Of a stretch of DNA of 64,000 nt, positions 1-9,453 are shown piece after piece; positions within the stretch are counted from its first letter, which is position 1; each line of letters begins with the position of its first letter. The notes beneath the pieces were generated by a model. That model did no database searches. It saw nothing but the letters and a program-made list of their open reading frames with translations, and had not been told where the DNA came from. The stretch spans positions 1-64,000 of the forward strand of contig NZ_FOAG01000007.1 of assembly GCF_900109455.1 (NCBI RefSeq), given 5' to 3'. Source of the stretch: Roseovarius azorensis (lineage in GTDB: Bacteria; Pseudomonadota; Alphaproteobacteria; Rhodobacterales; Rhodobacteraceae). Position numbers and translations under genes: made by a program.

Positions 1-2
1 GC

Positions 3-95
3 AATGCCGAGGCCGCAACAGACGCATCACGCGCGCTGAACGATTATCTGGTTGAATTCGCATTGGCCGTTGTGGCGCGTCAGGCAGCACGGTGA
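3..95 (+). CDS. 3' end of a gene cut by the window edge
   Basis: An open frame enters from the left edge and stops at TGA 93-95. The visible 30 residues read like a helical C-terminal tail (LNDYLVEFALAVVARQ). Too little remains to name a family. It could also be a fragment, because the next 740 bases contain no intact gene. Confidence 0.25.
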   Translation, partial: NAEAATDASRALNDYLVEFALAVVARQAAR

Positions 96-834
96 GCAGG
101 AAGTCACCAGCTGCATCCACAGCGCTACGTCGACCAACGCCTATCGGCTGGCAAATCGCATGATTGCCACCGACCCGCGGACGCCCACGACGACGCCAAT
201 TCCAAAGCAGTAACCTGCTACGGCGATTTCAACATGCTGGACCCACATAGAGATTGTCAGCCCTCTGAGGCATGCGACAGGCGAGTAGACTATAGAACGG
301 CTGTTGCACCATTTGGGTATTCAAGTCAGCGACGACACGGTCGCACGACACTTGTCGCGAGACGGTCAAGTATCTTTAACATCTCAATTTATTCGAGCAC
401 GTCTTGACCGCAAAGCCATCAACAGCAAGAAGCGGAATTGTATCCTACACCTGAACGGCCCAGATCAAGCGGCTGCGTCAGTGGGTTGAGCTAGCGTTGA
501 GTTGAGATCACTAAGGATTAACGGCACAAGCGTCCACTTGAACCGCAAACCCACAATTCTGGCAGAACGAATAACACTGAGAACAAACCATCCAGATCCG
601 GCGCTTGATCTATCAGAGCCGAGCAGCCTAACATCAAACGGCTTGGCCGCTGCCATTCATATAAAAATCAGTCAATCCATTCCAAATCATTTGACGATGG
701 ATACGCAGATTCGGAAATCCAGGCCGTAGCTGACCAACTGCAATCAAACATGTTCCATAAAATCCGAGATGGTTTGTGAGACTGGTAAAGTAAGGTAGCT
801 CAGTAAAGGCACTATAATCGGAAACCTGTTCATC
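96..834. other. Gene-poor, apparently degraded stretch
   Basis: No frame here has a convincing start, ribosome site and codon use. Around 301-360 the plus strand reads LLHHLGIQVSDDTVARHLSR, which resembles a short piece of an ISL3-type transposase, so this may be an insertion-sequence graveyard. The rest shows nothing I can support. The promoter of the regulator at 835 should lie near 760-830, but I see no strong -35/-10 pair. Confidence 0.3.
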
Positions 835-1662
835 ATGCGCCCAGACAACTTCACTGAGAACCTACATCTTCTGTGCAGCTATTCGAGGTCAATTTCCGAT
901 GTTTGCGAACGGCTAGCCATCAATCGTCAACAGTTTCATCGTTATCTTAACGGCCAGAGCCGACCTTCCAGGCGTAACATGCTGAAGATCTGTAATCATT
1001 TCGGTGTGGAGGAGCATGAAGTACTCATGGATCCCGGTAGTTTTCGTGACCTGATGGCAATCCGCAGGCCGCTTGAGCATGAGGCTGACCCATTTGGCGA
1101 ATACGTCGCCAAACTTTACCGTATCAATCCCAACAATCTTAAGGCGATGACACCCTTCACAGGCTATTATCATTGCTATTATCGCCCAATTGAATTTCCT
1201 GGAAAAATCCAGTGTTCGCTTATGCGTATGCATCGTGAGCGTGGCTTCATCTACGTAAAGAACATCGAAAACTATGCTTCAGTTAAGCATCGAGCACGCA
1301 GGACGCTAAAGTATACTGGGATTGCGTTTCACACGGGAGAGCGGATTTTCGTACACGAACGTGAAGTTAACGCCGGCCAAATGATCTGGACCACACTACT
1401 CTATCCGGCACTGCGTGATCAGGCGTCAGTTCTAACGGGCCTTAGTCTGGGGATAAGCAGTTCCGCGGCGCGAGACATTGCGTGTTATCACGTTGTCTGG
1501 GAACCGCTTGGAGAACAAATCAATATCCGCGAAACTCTGAAATCGTCCGGTTTATTCGATGTGGACGATCCAGCCATTTCTGAAGAGATCAGACAAGCCA
1601 CAGTTAACGTTAACAAGCCTGGTGACCATGGGTTTGTTGGACGATCTTGGTCTCATTTCTAG
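835..1662 (+). CDS. HTH (XRE-like) transcriptional regulator
   Basis: A 275-residue protein. The N-terminal 65 residues form a helix-turn-helix: SISDVCERLAINRQQFHRYLNGQSRPS has the layout of an XRE/Cro recognition helix, followed by a NICNHF-like helix. The remaining 200 residues form a putative sensor domain with no motif I recognise. It contains an aromatic stretch near residues 105-115 and several paired Tyr/Cys positions. It sits 186 bases upstream of the transporter-amidase cassette on the same strand, so it probably controls that cassette, with the C-terminal domain possibly sensing the substrate. That role is inference from position. The family assignment of the HTH is fairly safe. Confidence 0.75.
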   Translation: MRPDNFTENLHLLCSYSRSISDVCERLAINRQQFHRYLNGQSRPSRRNMLKICNHFGVEEHEVLMDPGSFRDLMAIRRPLEHEADPFGEYVAKLYRINPNNLKAMTPFTGYYHCYYRPIEFPGKIQCSLMRMHRERGFIYVKNIENYASVKHRARRTLKYTGIAFHTGERIFVHEREVNAGQMIWTTLLYPALRDQASVLTGLSLGISSSAARDIACYHVVWEPLGEQINIRETLKSSGLFDVDDPAISEEIRQATVNVNKPGDHGFVGRSWSHF

Positions 1663-1848
1663 TAGAAAAGTTGTCGCACTCTGTCTCTATTTTAGATGCA
1701 AAACGCGACTTCTGCACTCTCAGTTTATCTGCAACACTTCGATCGCTGAAAACTTTTCTCGATTAACCATGCGGAAGTATGACGCCCGAGGCCTCATGAA
1801 AATGGACGCCAGGCTGTGCGGAGACTTCGATCAACAAGGAGATAAGTA

Positions 1849-2796
1849 ATGAAAACAATTACTAAGTCGCGCGCGGCACTCTTGGCAGTTCTGGCGGCGC
1901 TACCCGCGTCAAACGCACTGGCCACAGACAGGACCACTCCTGTTGTAATACCCATCGTCAGCGATACTTCTACTGATGTGATCTCCAAAATCCTGGGGGA
2001 AACGCTCGCCAGTGCGGGCTATCGTGTTGAGTATGTTCAGGCCGACTATACTGCAAGCTTCTCAGGCATTCAGACAGGTGATTTGGAGTTCGCAGTCTGC
2101 TGGCAATCGACCATGGAACTTTGTGAAGGCTCGACGGAAAGTGGCAAGGCCGTGAATGCCGGCAAGACGGGTGTGAGTTCAGCTGAGGGTTGGTGGTACC
2201 CAGTGTCACTCAAGGAACACTGTCCCGGCCTTCCGGACTGGAAGGCGTTAACGCAACCCGCCTGCATCGATGCGCTTGCTACTGCCGAAACAGCACCCAA
2301 AGCTCGCTTCATCGAAGGACCCGCCGACTGGATTATGCCGGTAGAGGAAATGGCAAATGCATTTGGCATAAACGTGGAACCAATCGCATCGGGTAGCGCT
2401 GCCGCGCTGGTCGCGACCATTTCAACTTCCGCTCAGCGTGGCGAGCCAGTGATTGGTTGGGGATATACTCCGCATTGGTACTTCATGAGCGACGAGGGCG
2501 AATTTGTGGCGTTCCCCGAATACACTGAGGAATGTGTGAGCGATGCCTCGTGGGGAGTGAACCCTGACGCCACGCACGATTGCAACGTACAGGTCGGTTC
2601 ACTCTGGATTTTCGCAAATTCCGAGTTTCTCAGCGAAGAGCCTGAAGCCAAGGCGATCATAGACAGGTTTGAGCTGACCGATGCACAAGCTGCCAGCGTC
2701 CTGAAAAGCATAGACGTAGATGGCGCATCACTCGATGCAGCGGTTGATACCTGGATGTCCGAGAACAAAGCTACTTGGGAAAGTTGGATCAACTAG
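1849..2796 (+). CDS. ABC transporter substrate-binding protein (OpuAC/ProX type)
   Basis: A 315-residue periplasmic binding protein. A signal peptide covers residues 1-25 (basic start, hydrophobic core, cleavage after NALA). The mature part has the layout of the glycine-betaine/choline-type OpuAC fold: an early strand followed by DVISKILGETLASAGY, then GDLEFAVCWQST, WWYPVSLKEH, and a late WGYTPHWYF. The aromatic residues would supply the cation-pi box that binds quaternary ammonium groups. ATG 1849 follows an excellent AAGGAG site. The ATPase and permease follow directly. The exact ligand is unknown, and the amidase at the end of the cassette hints at an amide-bearing betaine-like compound. 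Confidence 0.85.
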   Translation: MKTITKSRAALLAVLAALPASNALATDRTTPVVIPIVSDTSTDVISKILGETLASAGYRVEYVQADYTASFSGIQTGDLEFAVCWQSTMELCEGSTESGKAVNAGKTGVSSAEGWWYPVSLKEHCPGLPDWKALTQPACIDALATAETAPKARFIEGPADWIMPVEEMANAFGINVEPIASGSAAALVATISTSAQRGEPVIGWGYTPHWYFMSDEGEFVAFPEYTEECVSDASWGVNPDATHDCNVQVGSLWIFANSEFLSEEPEAKAIIDRFELTDAQAASVLKSIDVDGASLDAAVDTWMSENKATWESWIN

Positions 2797-2820
2797 TTCT
2801 CGCTTCCCAAGGCCATTGGA

Positions 2821-2846
2821 GGTCTGGTCGCAGGAGCGACCAGACC
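2821..2846 (+). promoter_or_regulatory. Perfect hairpin between binding protein and ATPase genes
   Basis: Arms GGTCTGGTCG (2821-2830) and CGACCAGACC (2837-2846) pair perfectly over 10 bp with a 6-base loop. No U-run follows, so it is not a classical terminator. Hairpins at this place in binding-protein operons usually stabilise the upstream message or dampen the downstream genes, which would let the binding protein be made in excess. That is inference here. Confidence 0.6.
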
Positions 2847-2895
2847 GATCTTGCCACATGTCGGCGCCCATCAAGCAACAGGATTAATTGAACGG

Positions 2896-3945
2896 ATGAC
2901 GCCGCACCCATCGACTACGGATCGCGAAGCGCTGATCGAATGCTGTTCGGTCTGGAAACTCTATGGTGACAGGGCCGAAGCCCTTGCTGCGAGATATGGC
3001 CAGAACATTTCAACTGAAATTCTGAAAGAGACCGGAACGATATCCGCCGCGCGCGACGTGACCTTTGACGTGCGCAAAGGTGAGATTTTCGTCATCATGG
3101 GCCTCTCTGGTTCGGGAAAGTCCACGATTCTTCGCTGTATGACGGGACTAATAGAGCCGACACTCGGCTCACTCAAGGTAGCCGGGACGGATCTCAAGAC
3201 CGCGTCATACGAGGAAATGATAGAGATCAGGCGTCACAAGATGGGCATGGTCTTTCAGGACTTTGCTCTATTGCCGCACCTGACAGTCCTGGACAACATC
3301 GCGTTTCCGCTGCGCGTTCAGGGCATTTCCAAGACGCTACGCCATTCCAAGGCACGGGAGATGATGGATCTGGTTGGCCTGTCAGGACGAGGAAATCATT
3401 GGCCGCATGAGTTGTCTGGCGGGCAACAACAACGTGTGGGCATCGCACGCAGTCTTATGACCGAACCTGAGATCTGGTTCTTAGATGAGCCGTTTTCGGC
3501 GCTCGACCCCATTATCCGGACGGAGATGCAGAATGAATTCCTCCGGCTTCAAAACCTACTGCAAAAGTCAATTGTCTTTGTAACCCACGATTTCGACGAA
3601 GCCGTGCGCCTTGCCGATCGGATCGCTATTATGGAAGGGGGCTGCGTCGTTCAAATCGGCACGCCCGAAGAACTTATCACGCGGCCTGCAACTCCGTATG
3701 TTACCGAATTCACAAAGAACATCCCACGCAGCAAAGTGGTGCGTGTTCGTACGGTCATGGGGCCAGCAAACAAAGGCTTGTTGATCGAACCGGTCTCAGC
3801 GGACGCGCTCGTTGGCGACATTGCCCAAAGGGTTCTCAGCTATCGCGATCCAGTACCGGTGACCGATGAAGATGGCCAGATTATTGGAACAATAGACGCG
3901 CCTAAAGTTGCCGCAGTGCTTATGAACAAGGAGGCGGAAACGTGA
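2896..3945 (+). CDS. ABC transporter ATPase (ProV/OpuAA type)
   Basis: A 349-residue ATPase of the quaternary-amine importer family. It shows Walker A GLSGSGKST, Q-loop VFQDF, signature LSGGQQQR, Walker B IWFLDEP and switch histidine FVTHD. A C-terminal extension of about 90 residues resembles the paired CBS-like tail of ProV/OpuAA, where ionic strength is sensed in characterised members. I place the start at ATG 2896. A longer frame opens at TTG 2851, but it lies next to the hairpin and has a poorer ribosome site. The end overlaps the permease start by GTGA (3942-3945), indicating coupled translation. Confidence 0.9.
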   Translation: MTPHPSTTDREALIECCSVWKLYGDRAEALAARYGQNISTEILKETGTISAARDVTFDVRKGEIFVIMGLSGSGKSTILRCMTGLIEPTLGSLKVAGTDLKTASYEEMIEIRRHKMGMVFQDFALLPHLTVLDNIAFPLRVQGISKTLRHSKAREMMDLVGLSGRGNHWPHELSGGQQQRVGIARSLMTEPEIWFLDEPFSALDPIIRTEMQNEFLRLQNLLQKSIVFVTHDFDEAVRLADRIAIMEGGCVVQIGTPEELITRPATPYVTEFTKNIPRSKVVRVRTVMGPANKGLLIEPVSADALVGDIAQRVLSYRDPVPVTDEDGQIIGTIDAPKVAAVLMNKEAET

Positions 3946-5951
3946 CCGATGTTGCCGCACAAAATCGTTTGCGCCAGAGCTCCCAGAGTACGAACGCACT
4001 TATTCTATCAATGTCGATTCTATTCGCCGCGCTGGTCTGGCTGTTAACAGATCACGGAAACTGGCTGCGCTATTACCCAGAAAATTGGGAATGGAACATC
4101 GCCAGCAAAATTACGCAAGCGATAAAGTATCTGGTTAATGACGCTGCCATCAATGGGATCACACTTTCTGAAGTGACGCGCAGCTTTGCAGATGTGTTGG
4201 AAATCCCGATGCTCGCTTTGCAGGGCATACTTTCAGAGGGATTTACCTTCTACCACGCAAACGGCGAAATTACCTTCATCCCATCAATGCCCTGGCCGGC
4301 TGTCGTTTTTGGACTGACCGTATTCGCTTGGTGGGCAGGAGGCCGACGCGTCGCAGCAGTCTCGTTCATAACGCTAACCTACTTTCTGATATTCGACCTT
4401 TGGGAGCCAGCGATGCTGACACTCTCATCGGTGGTGATTGCCGTTCTAGTCAGTTTCGTTCTGGGACTGCTATTGGGCGTCTGGGGCTATCGTAGCGCAC
4501 GCGCAAATGCCGTACTTGTCCCTGTCTATGATGTTATGCAGACCATTCCGACATTTTCATATCTCGTCCCAGTGTTGCTACTTTTCGGTTTCAATCCCGT
4601 GGCCGCAATGATTGCGACGGTGATTTACGCGATGCCCCCAATGGCGCGTGTCACGACCCTCGCGTTGCAACGGGTACCGACCAATATCAGCGATTTCGGC
4701 ACCATGGGTGGCTGCAACCGTCGACAGAAAATGTGGCTCGTCATGGTACCCGCCGCGCGGCAAAACCTACTCATAGGACTCAACCAGGTCATAATGCTCA
4801 CATTTGCAATGGTGATTATCGCGTCGGTCATCGGTGCGGGCGGCTTGGGAGGGAAGGTCTATCAAGGACTCAAATCACTAAAGATTGGTGACGCAGTTGA
4901 GGCGGGAATAGCTATCACACTATTGGCAATCGCTCTCGATCAAATTTCACGGGCAATTGCTGTGCGGCGACCGAACCATGTGCACGGTAACGCGAAATCG
5001 TTCTGGGAGCGGCATGTACTTGTTGCGGCAACGCTAGTGTTCACTCTGGCAGCATGTTTTTTGACTTGGGTCTTTCCCGCGCTACAGACCTATCCTGACC
5101 GGCTTACTATCTCAACCGGCAGCTTTTGGAACGACGGCATCCTATGGATCAGCGACACATTCTACCCTCAGATCAAAGCCGTACGCGAAACGCTAATCGG
5201 ATATGTTATGCGACCAGTCAAAACCTTTCTATTGAGCGTGCCGTGGACAGGTTTCGTTGCAGTCGTTTCAGCAGTCTCCTTCATAATAGGAGGGACGCGG
5301 CTGGCGCTGATGAGCCTGGGGTTGCTATGTTTCATAGCCATAACGGGCTACTGGGAAGGAGCAATGGTCTCCTTGTACCTTGTGGGGTTATCCGTGATTG
5401 TCACGTTGATACTCGCGCTTCCAATCGGTGTTTGGGCGGGACTGAACGACACGGCTGACCGCATTGTGACGCCCGTCATCGACACGCTGCAAACCATGCC
5501 AAGCTTCGTCTACCTGATACCTGTCGTGATGCTTGTGGGCGTGGGCGAATTTGCCGGGCTTATTGCTATCGTAGCATATTCCTTACCGCCAGGCATACGA
5601 TACGCAAAGCAGGGTATTCGCAATATTGCGGCTTCAAGCGTTGAAGTCGCGGACATGTCTGGCTGCACCGCGCGGCAAAAGCTATGGCATGTCCAGCTGC
5701 CTCTTGCTCTCCCGGATTTCATGCTTGGCATCAATCAAACTATCATGTTTGCCTTCAGCATGTTGGTAATTACTGCGCTCGTCGGCACTCGCGGACTTGA
5801 GCACGACACGCTCGTTGCCATTTCAAAAGTACAACCAGGTGAGGGGATCATCGCGGGTCTTGGTATCGCATTCCTTTCGATAATCACAGACCGCTTGATC
5901 GGGCAAGCAGGTCGAAACATGCAGCACCGCGTGAAGCGGAACATCCGATGA
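3942..5951 (+). CDS. Double-domain ABC permease (ProW-type tandem)
   Basis: A 669-residue inner-membrane permease carrying two binding-protein-dependent transport domains in one chain. The first ends with an EAA-type loop around residues 245-290 (MGGCNRRQKMWLVMVPAARQ, then GAGGLG). The second repeats it near residues 570-620 (MSGCTARQKLWHVQLPLALP, then GTRGLE). Typical ProW/OpuAB subunits have one such domain and work as homodimers. Here the fused halves would make a pseudo-heterodimer from one gene. It starts at GTG 3942 inside the ATPase stop and ends in an ATGA overlap with the amidase. Confidence 0.88.
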   Translation: MTDVAAQNRLRQSSQSTNALILSMSILFAALVWLLTDHGNWLRYYPENWEWNIASKITQAIKYLVNDAAINGITLSEVTRSFADVLEIPMLALQGILSEGFTFYHANGEITFIPSMPWPAVVFGLTVFAWWAGGRRVAAVSFITLTYFLIFDLWEPAMLTLSSVVIAVLVSFVLGLLLGVWGYRSARANAVLVPVYDVMQTIPTFSYLVPVLLLFGFNPVAAMIATVIYAMPPMARVTTLALQRVPTNISDFGTMGGCNRRQKMWLVMVPAARQNLLIGLNQVIMLTFAMVIIASVIGAGGLGGKVYQGLKSLKIGDAVEAGIAITLLAIALDQISRAIAVRRPNHVHGNAKSFWERHVLVAATLVFTLAACFLTWVFPALQTYPDRLTISTGSFWNDGILWISDTFYPQIKAVRETLIGYVMRPVKTFLLSVPWTGFVAVVSAVSFIIGGTRLALMSLGLLCFIAITGYWEGAMVSLYLVGLSVIVTLILALPIGVWAGLNDTADRIVTPVIDTLQTMPSFVYLIPVVMLVGVGEFAGLIAIVAYSLPPGIRYAKQGIRNIAASSVEVADMSGCTARQKLWHVQLPLALPDFMLGINQTIMFAFSMLVITALVGTRGLEHDTLVAISKVQPGEGIIAGLGIAFLSIITDRLIGQAGRNMQHRVKRNIR

Positions 5952-7369
5952 ATCGGCCAGAACTGACGTTTGCCACCGAAGATCCACTTTGCCGGCTAAA
6001 TGCCCACGAAGCACTTGATCTGTTCCGTTCGGGCAGTTTGTCCCCTGTCGAGCTGTTGAGCGCTCAGATTGCTCGCGCAAACGAGGTCGAACCTGTTATC
6101 AACGCCTTCACAGAAACATTCTTTGACACCGCAATGGAAGCAGCAAGGCTTGCAGAGCAACGCTATCTCGCGCGCGTCGACGATCTGCGACCGCTTGAAG
6201 GCCTGGGAGTCACAATCAAGGATGTGCTTGACCAAAAAGGGGCACACACCACCTACGGGAGCATCGTATATCGCGACAACCTAGCGACGCGCGACCATCC
6301 GGTAGTCACACGCATTCGAAATGCAGGTGGAATAATCCATGCCCGAACCACAACGTCTGAGCTGGCTTTCGGCTGGATCACCGCAACGCGGTTATGGGGT
6401 GTGACGCGCAACCCCTGGAACCCAGACTTGACACCAGGAGGTTCATCCGGCGGCGCCGCTGCGAGCCTCGCTGCAGGTACAAGTACGCTCGCGATCGGGG
6501 CGGACAGCGCCGGTTCCATCCGAGTGCCAGCCGCCTTATGCGGTGTCGTAGGTTACAAACCACCAACCGGCAGGATTCCTGATCCTGTTGAAGGACAAGA
6601 TCCCTACAACGTTATTGGACCGCTAGCGCGAAACGTTCGTGATTGCGCTTTGCTCCAGAACGTCATTAGTGGCATGCATCCATCCGACATTGGCTCATTA
6701 AGTGAACGTGTGGAGTTACCTTTAGTCAATCCTGGCGTCGCGGGCCTGAGGCTAGCTTTTTCAACAGGATTGGGTAAAACAGCACCAACATCCAGTATCC
6801 TGGCCGTGATCCAGGCAACGATCAAGCAAATGCGGAGCGTCGGTATTGTCGTTGAAGAACCAGATATCGACTGGCCCAGCAATGTGATCGACGACGCCAA
6901 AGCTTACGCTATCGGCTTGGTTGCGACCAAGCTTGGTAATATGCTCGATAAACACGGGATGGATGTATGCGATTACATCACATGGATTGGAGATACTGCC
7001 CGTAACTGTGATGTTTCCGTGTTTTCCAGAGCAATCGAAACCAAGAGCCAATTGTATTCGAAGTTATCGGACGTGATCTACAAGTTTGATGCGCTGATTT
7101 GCCCTGTCGTCCTTACCAATCGCGTCGGTGCTGAACAAAGGCCCTGGACACGCATGACAATCAACGGTGTTGAGCTCGACAGTGACTACGACTGGGTTGC
7201 TACGCCGCATTTCAACATGTTGGGCCAATTGCCTGCCCTATCTGTGCCGATAGGACTTGACGACAATGGCCTCCCGGTTGGGCTCCAGGTGGTATCACGG
7301 CCTTTCGATGACAGGCGTGCCTTTAGGGTGGCTTTGGCGATAGAGAGCGTTGTCCAATCCGCTATGTAA
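5948..7369 (+). CDS. Amidase signature family hydrolase
   Basis: A 473-residue cytoplasmic hydrolase with the complete Ser-cisSer-Lys triad of the amidase signature family: Lys91 (VTIKDVLD), cis-Ser in GGSSGG (166-167) and nucleophile Ser190 in ADSAGSIRVPA. Length and motifs fit GatA-like amidases that cleave small amides. No GatB/GatC neighbours exist, so a tRNA amidotransferase role is unlikely. ATG 5948 overlaps the permease stop, making it the last gene of a transport-then-hydrolyse operon. I infer that the imported compound, or a product of it, carries an amide bond. Substrate unknown. Confidence 0.88.
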   Translation: MNRPELTFATEDPLCRLNAHEALDLFRSGSLSPVELLSAQIARANEVEPVINAFTETFFDTAMEAARLAEQRYLARVDDLRPLEGLGVTIKDVLDQKGAHTTYGSIVYRDNLATRDHPVVTRIRNAGGIIHARTTTSELAFGWITATRLWGVTRNPWNPDLTPGGSSGGAAASLAAGTSTLAIGADSAGSIRVPAALCGVVGYKPPTGRIPDPVEGQDPYNVIGPLARNVRDCALLQNVISGMHPSDIGSLSERVELPLVNPGVAGLRLAFSTGLGKTAPTSSILAVIQATIKQMRSVGIVVEEPDIDWPSNVIDDAKAYAIGLVATKLGNMLDKHGMDVCDYITWIGDTARNCDVSVFSRAIETKSQLYSKLSDVIYKFDALICPVVLTNRVGAEQRPWTRMTINGVELDSDYDWVATPHFNMLGQLPALSVPIGLDDNGLPVGLQVVSRPFDDRRAFRVALAIESVVQSAM

Positions 7370-7466
7370 TGATTGTCCCCACCTGTTCCCTGGTCTTGAC
7401 CCCTGAAACTGGTCCGTTCTGATGGCGAATTTTCGGGCACACTTCGGAAGCGAGAGGAGTGTCCAG

Positions 7467-7733
7467 ATGCCGAAGAAACGATTCACCGACGAGCAGATTG
7501 CGTTCGCGCTGAGGCAGGCGGAGGCCGGCACGACCGTCGGCGAGATCTGCCGCAAGATGGGCGTGGCGGAAGCCACGTTCTACCGATGGAAGAAGGTCTA
7601 CGCCGGGATGGGCGTGTCCGAGATCAGACGTCTGAAGCAGCTCGAGGACGAGAACACGAAGCTGAAGCGCCTGGTTGCCGATCTGACGCTGGACAAGACC
7701 ATGCTGCAGGACGCCCTGCGAAAAAAGTGGTGA
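7467..7733 (+). CDS. IS3-family OrfA (HTH_Tnp_1)
   Basis: An 88-residue DNA-binding subunit starting at ATG 7467 after a GAGGAGT site. Residues 1-50 hold the HTH (FTDEQIAFALRQAEAGTTVG, then ATFYRWKK). Residues 55-85 form a leucine-zipper-like helix (IRRLKQLEDENTKLKRLVAD) used for multimerisation. It ends in an A-AAA-AAG slippery heptamer at 7721-7727, just before TGA 7731-7733. That is the usual site for -1 frameshifting into OrfB. Confidence 0.9.
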   Translation: MPKKRFTDEQIAFALRQAEAGTTVGEICRKMGVAEATFYRWKKVYAGMGVSEIRRLKQLEDENTKLKRLVADLTLDKTMLQDALRKKW

Positions 7734-8569
7734 AGCCCGTCTGTCGCCGCGAAGTCATCCGTCATTACCAGGAGGTTTTCGCGTTGTCGGAACGTCGGAC
7801 GTGCCGGGCCATGGGCTTTGGGCGGGCTTCCCACAGATATCGGTCTCGGCGGGATCCCGCCGTGGAGCTCCGAATGCGGATCAAGGAACTGGCGGAAGCG
7901 CGGGTGCGTTACGGTTACCGGCGGCTGCACGTCCTGCTCCAGCGGGAGGGCTGGCACGTGAACCACAAGCGTACCTACCGGCTCTACAGCGAGGAAGGCC
8001 TTTCGATCCGAACGCGGAACCCCAGGCGCCGGCGCGCGTGCCGCTATCGGTCGGGACGCTCCGAGGCCGATGCCCTGAACGATGTCTGGGCCATGGACTT
8101 TATGTCGGACAAGCTCTTCGACGGCCGGCCGTTCCGGATCCTGACCATCGTGGACTGCCATACGAGAGAGGCTCTCGCGACCGTTGCGAGGACGAACTTC
8201 CGGGCCTACCAGGTTGTCGAGGAACTCGACCGGATCGCCCGGAGCCGGGGCAAACCGCGGAGCATACGGGTCGACAATGGGCCCGAGTTTGCCGGGCGGC
8301 TGCTCGACCAGTGGGCCTACCTGAACAAGGTCGAGCTCGACTTCTCCCGCCCCGGAAAGCCCACGGACAATGCCTTCATCGAGGCGTTCAACAGCCGGTT
8401 GCGTCAGGAATGCCTGAACACTTCATGGTTCCTTTCGATGGCTGATGCCCGCCACCGCATCAATGACTGGAGGATCGACTACAACGAAGAACGGCCGCAC
8501 TCGGCGCTCGGAAACTTGACACCGAGCGCCTTTGCGGCCCAACTGAAACCAGCCCGAAAGGTCGCATGA
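7727..8569 (+). CDS. IS3-family OrfB transposase (DDE)
   Basis: The catalytic part of the IS3 transposase, read in the -1 frame relative to OrfA. The frame is joined at the slippery A-tract at 7721-7727, giving an OrfAB fusion from 7467 to 8569. The DDE residues are visible in VWAMDFMSD, IRVDNGPEF and AFIEAFNSRLRQ. The C-terminus (YNEERPHSALGNLTPSAFA) is diagnostic of the IS407-like group. The frame is intact, so the element may still be active. Confidence 0.9.
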   Translation: MVKPVCRREVIRHYQEVFALSERRTCRAMGFGRASHRYRSRRDPAVELRMRIKELAEARVRYGYRRLHVLLQREGWHVNHKRTYRLYSEEGLSIRTRNPRRRRACRYRSGRSEADALNDVWAMDFMSDKLFDGRPFRILTIVDCHTREALATVARTNFRAYQVVEELDRIARSRGKPRSIRVDNGPEFAGRLLDQWAYLNKVELDFSRPGKPTDNAFIEAFNSRLRQECLNTSWFLSMADARHRINDWRIDYNEERPHSALGNLTPSAFAAQLKPARKVA

Positions 8570-8644
8570 AGCCCGGACCAAAGACGGGGTGAAGTCCACC
8601 CGTGATAATACTATCCCAGTTGGTGGACCACTTCAGTGGGGGCA

Positions 8645-8853
8645 CTCCATGTTGGCATGCCCCAGCGTGCCCTGGTCAGCTGCCAATCGCCCTCGCCACG
8701 CCGGATGATCGGTGCGGCATGGTCGGGATATATACCCGCCATCGGTGGCAGGTTGCCTGTCGCATCCTCGAACGCCTCATCCTCCTCGATCATGTCGTCA
8801 AAGACATGCCGCATCGCGTCCTGGCTCTTGGTCTGGGAATAGAGGTTGCACAT
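8645..8853 (-). pseudogene. SRAP (YedK/HMCES-type) protein, truncated by the IS
   Basis: The first 69 or so residues of an SOS-response-associated peptidase family protein: the invariant MCN start with catalytic Cys2, then GIYPDHAAPIIR and WQLTRARWGMPT. Full members are about 200-230 residues and crosslink abasic sites in single-stranded DNA. The frame continues a few codons into the IS and stops. The missing C-terminal part, with the active-site Glu/His motifs, is not found on the far side of the IS. It is therefore a deletion relic, not a simple interruption. Confidence 0.75.
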
Positions 8854-9453
8854 CGGATCACCCGGGAATCAGGAAGAGAGGCAAGAACATTCGCGGAACA
8901 TCTGGTTTGAGTAAAGCCCCCATTATAATCGGGTGGTCACTGGTACTGCGCTGCGCTATGGGATCTGCTCCAGCGGGTCGACCCGCATGTGCCGCCCTGT
9001 CGTCTGCCGCCCTGTCGTCGGATCAAATGCCCTCGTGACCCATCCCTTATAAAGCAAGTTCGAACATTGAAGTCATTCTGACGGCGATCAACACTGAATG
9101 ATCAAGGCGATCATTGGAGCAGCTACAGTGAATTTACACTTTGTCCTGCACAGCGTGAGTTCGCTCGCAGTTGGATTTTGAGGTCGCGGCGAATGGCAAT
9201 AATGACGAGCTACACTGCGGCATCCAAGGCGCTAGCGACCGGCGAGATAGGGGCCCGACAAGGACTCTTCAGGCACCTTCGCTGCAGATTACCGGTAAGT
9301 TTGGTCTGCTATTACGCCCCCAGTCATAAACGACTCCATCTGGACGCCAAGCTTGCGCCACAATGGGTTTCCAGCTGCCTTTGACCGGCATGCTTGCGGG
9401 CAGATAACGGTACCGTGCAATACCGCCCACGGTCACCTGGGACTGCGTTAAAA
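8854..9453. other. 600 bases without a supported gene
   Basis: Short open frames on both strands lack credible starts or family resemblance. The AT-rich part near 9040-9180 may hold promoters, but nothing stands out. Likely debris beside the insertion sequence. Confidence 0.35.

Larger units (their letters stand above)
7397..8644. mobile_element. IS3-family insertion sequence (IS407-like), 1248 bp
   Basis: Imperfect terminal inverted repeats begin TGACCCCTGAAACTGGTCC at 7397 and, on the other strand, TGCCCCCACTGAAGTGGTCC ending at 8644. Between them lie orfA and orfB of an IS3-type transposase. The flanking four bases (GTCT left, CTCC right) are not a duplication. Together with the truncated gene at the right edge, this suggests an adjacent deletion or recombination between two copies after insertion. 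Confidence 0.85.

Noticed and set aside
301-366. Transposase fragment (ISL3-like)
   Set aside because: Only about 20 residues of resemblance; mentioned in the region note but not called as an element.
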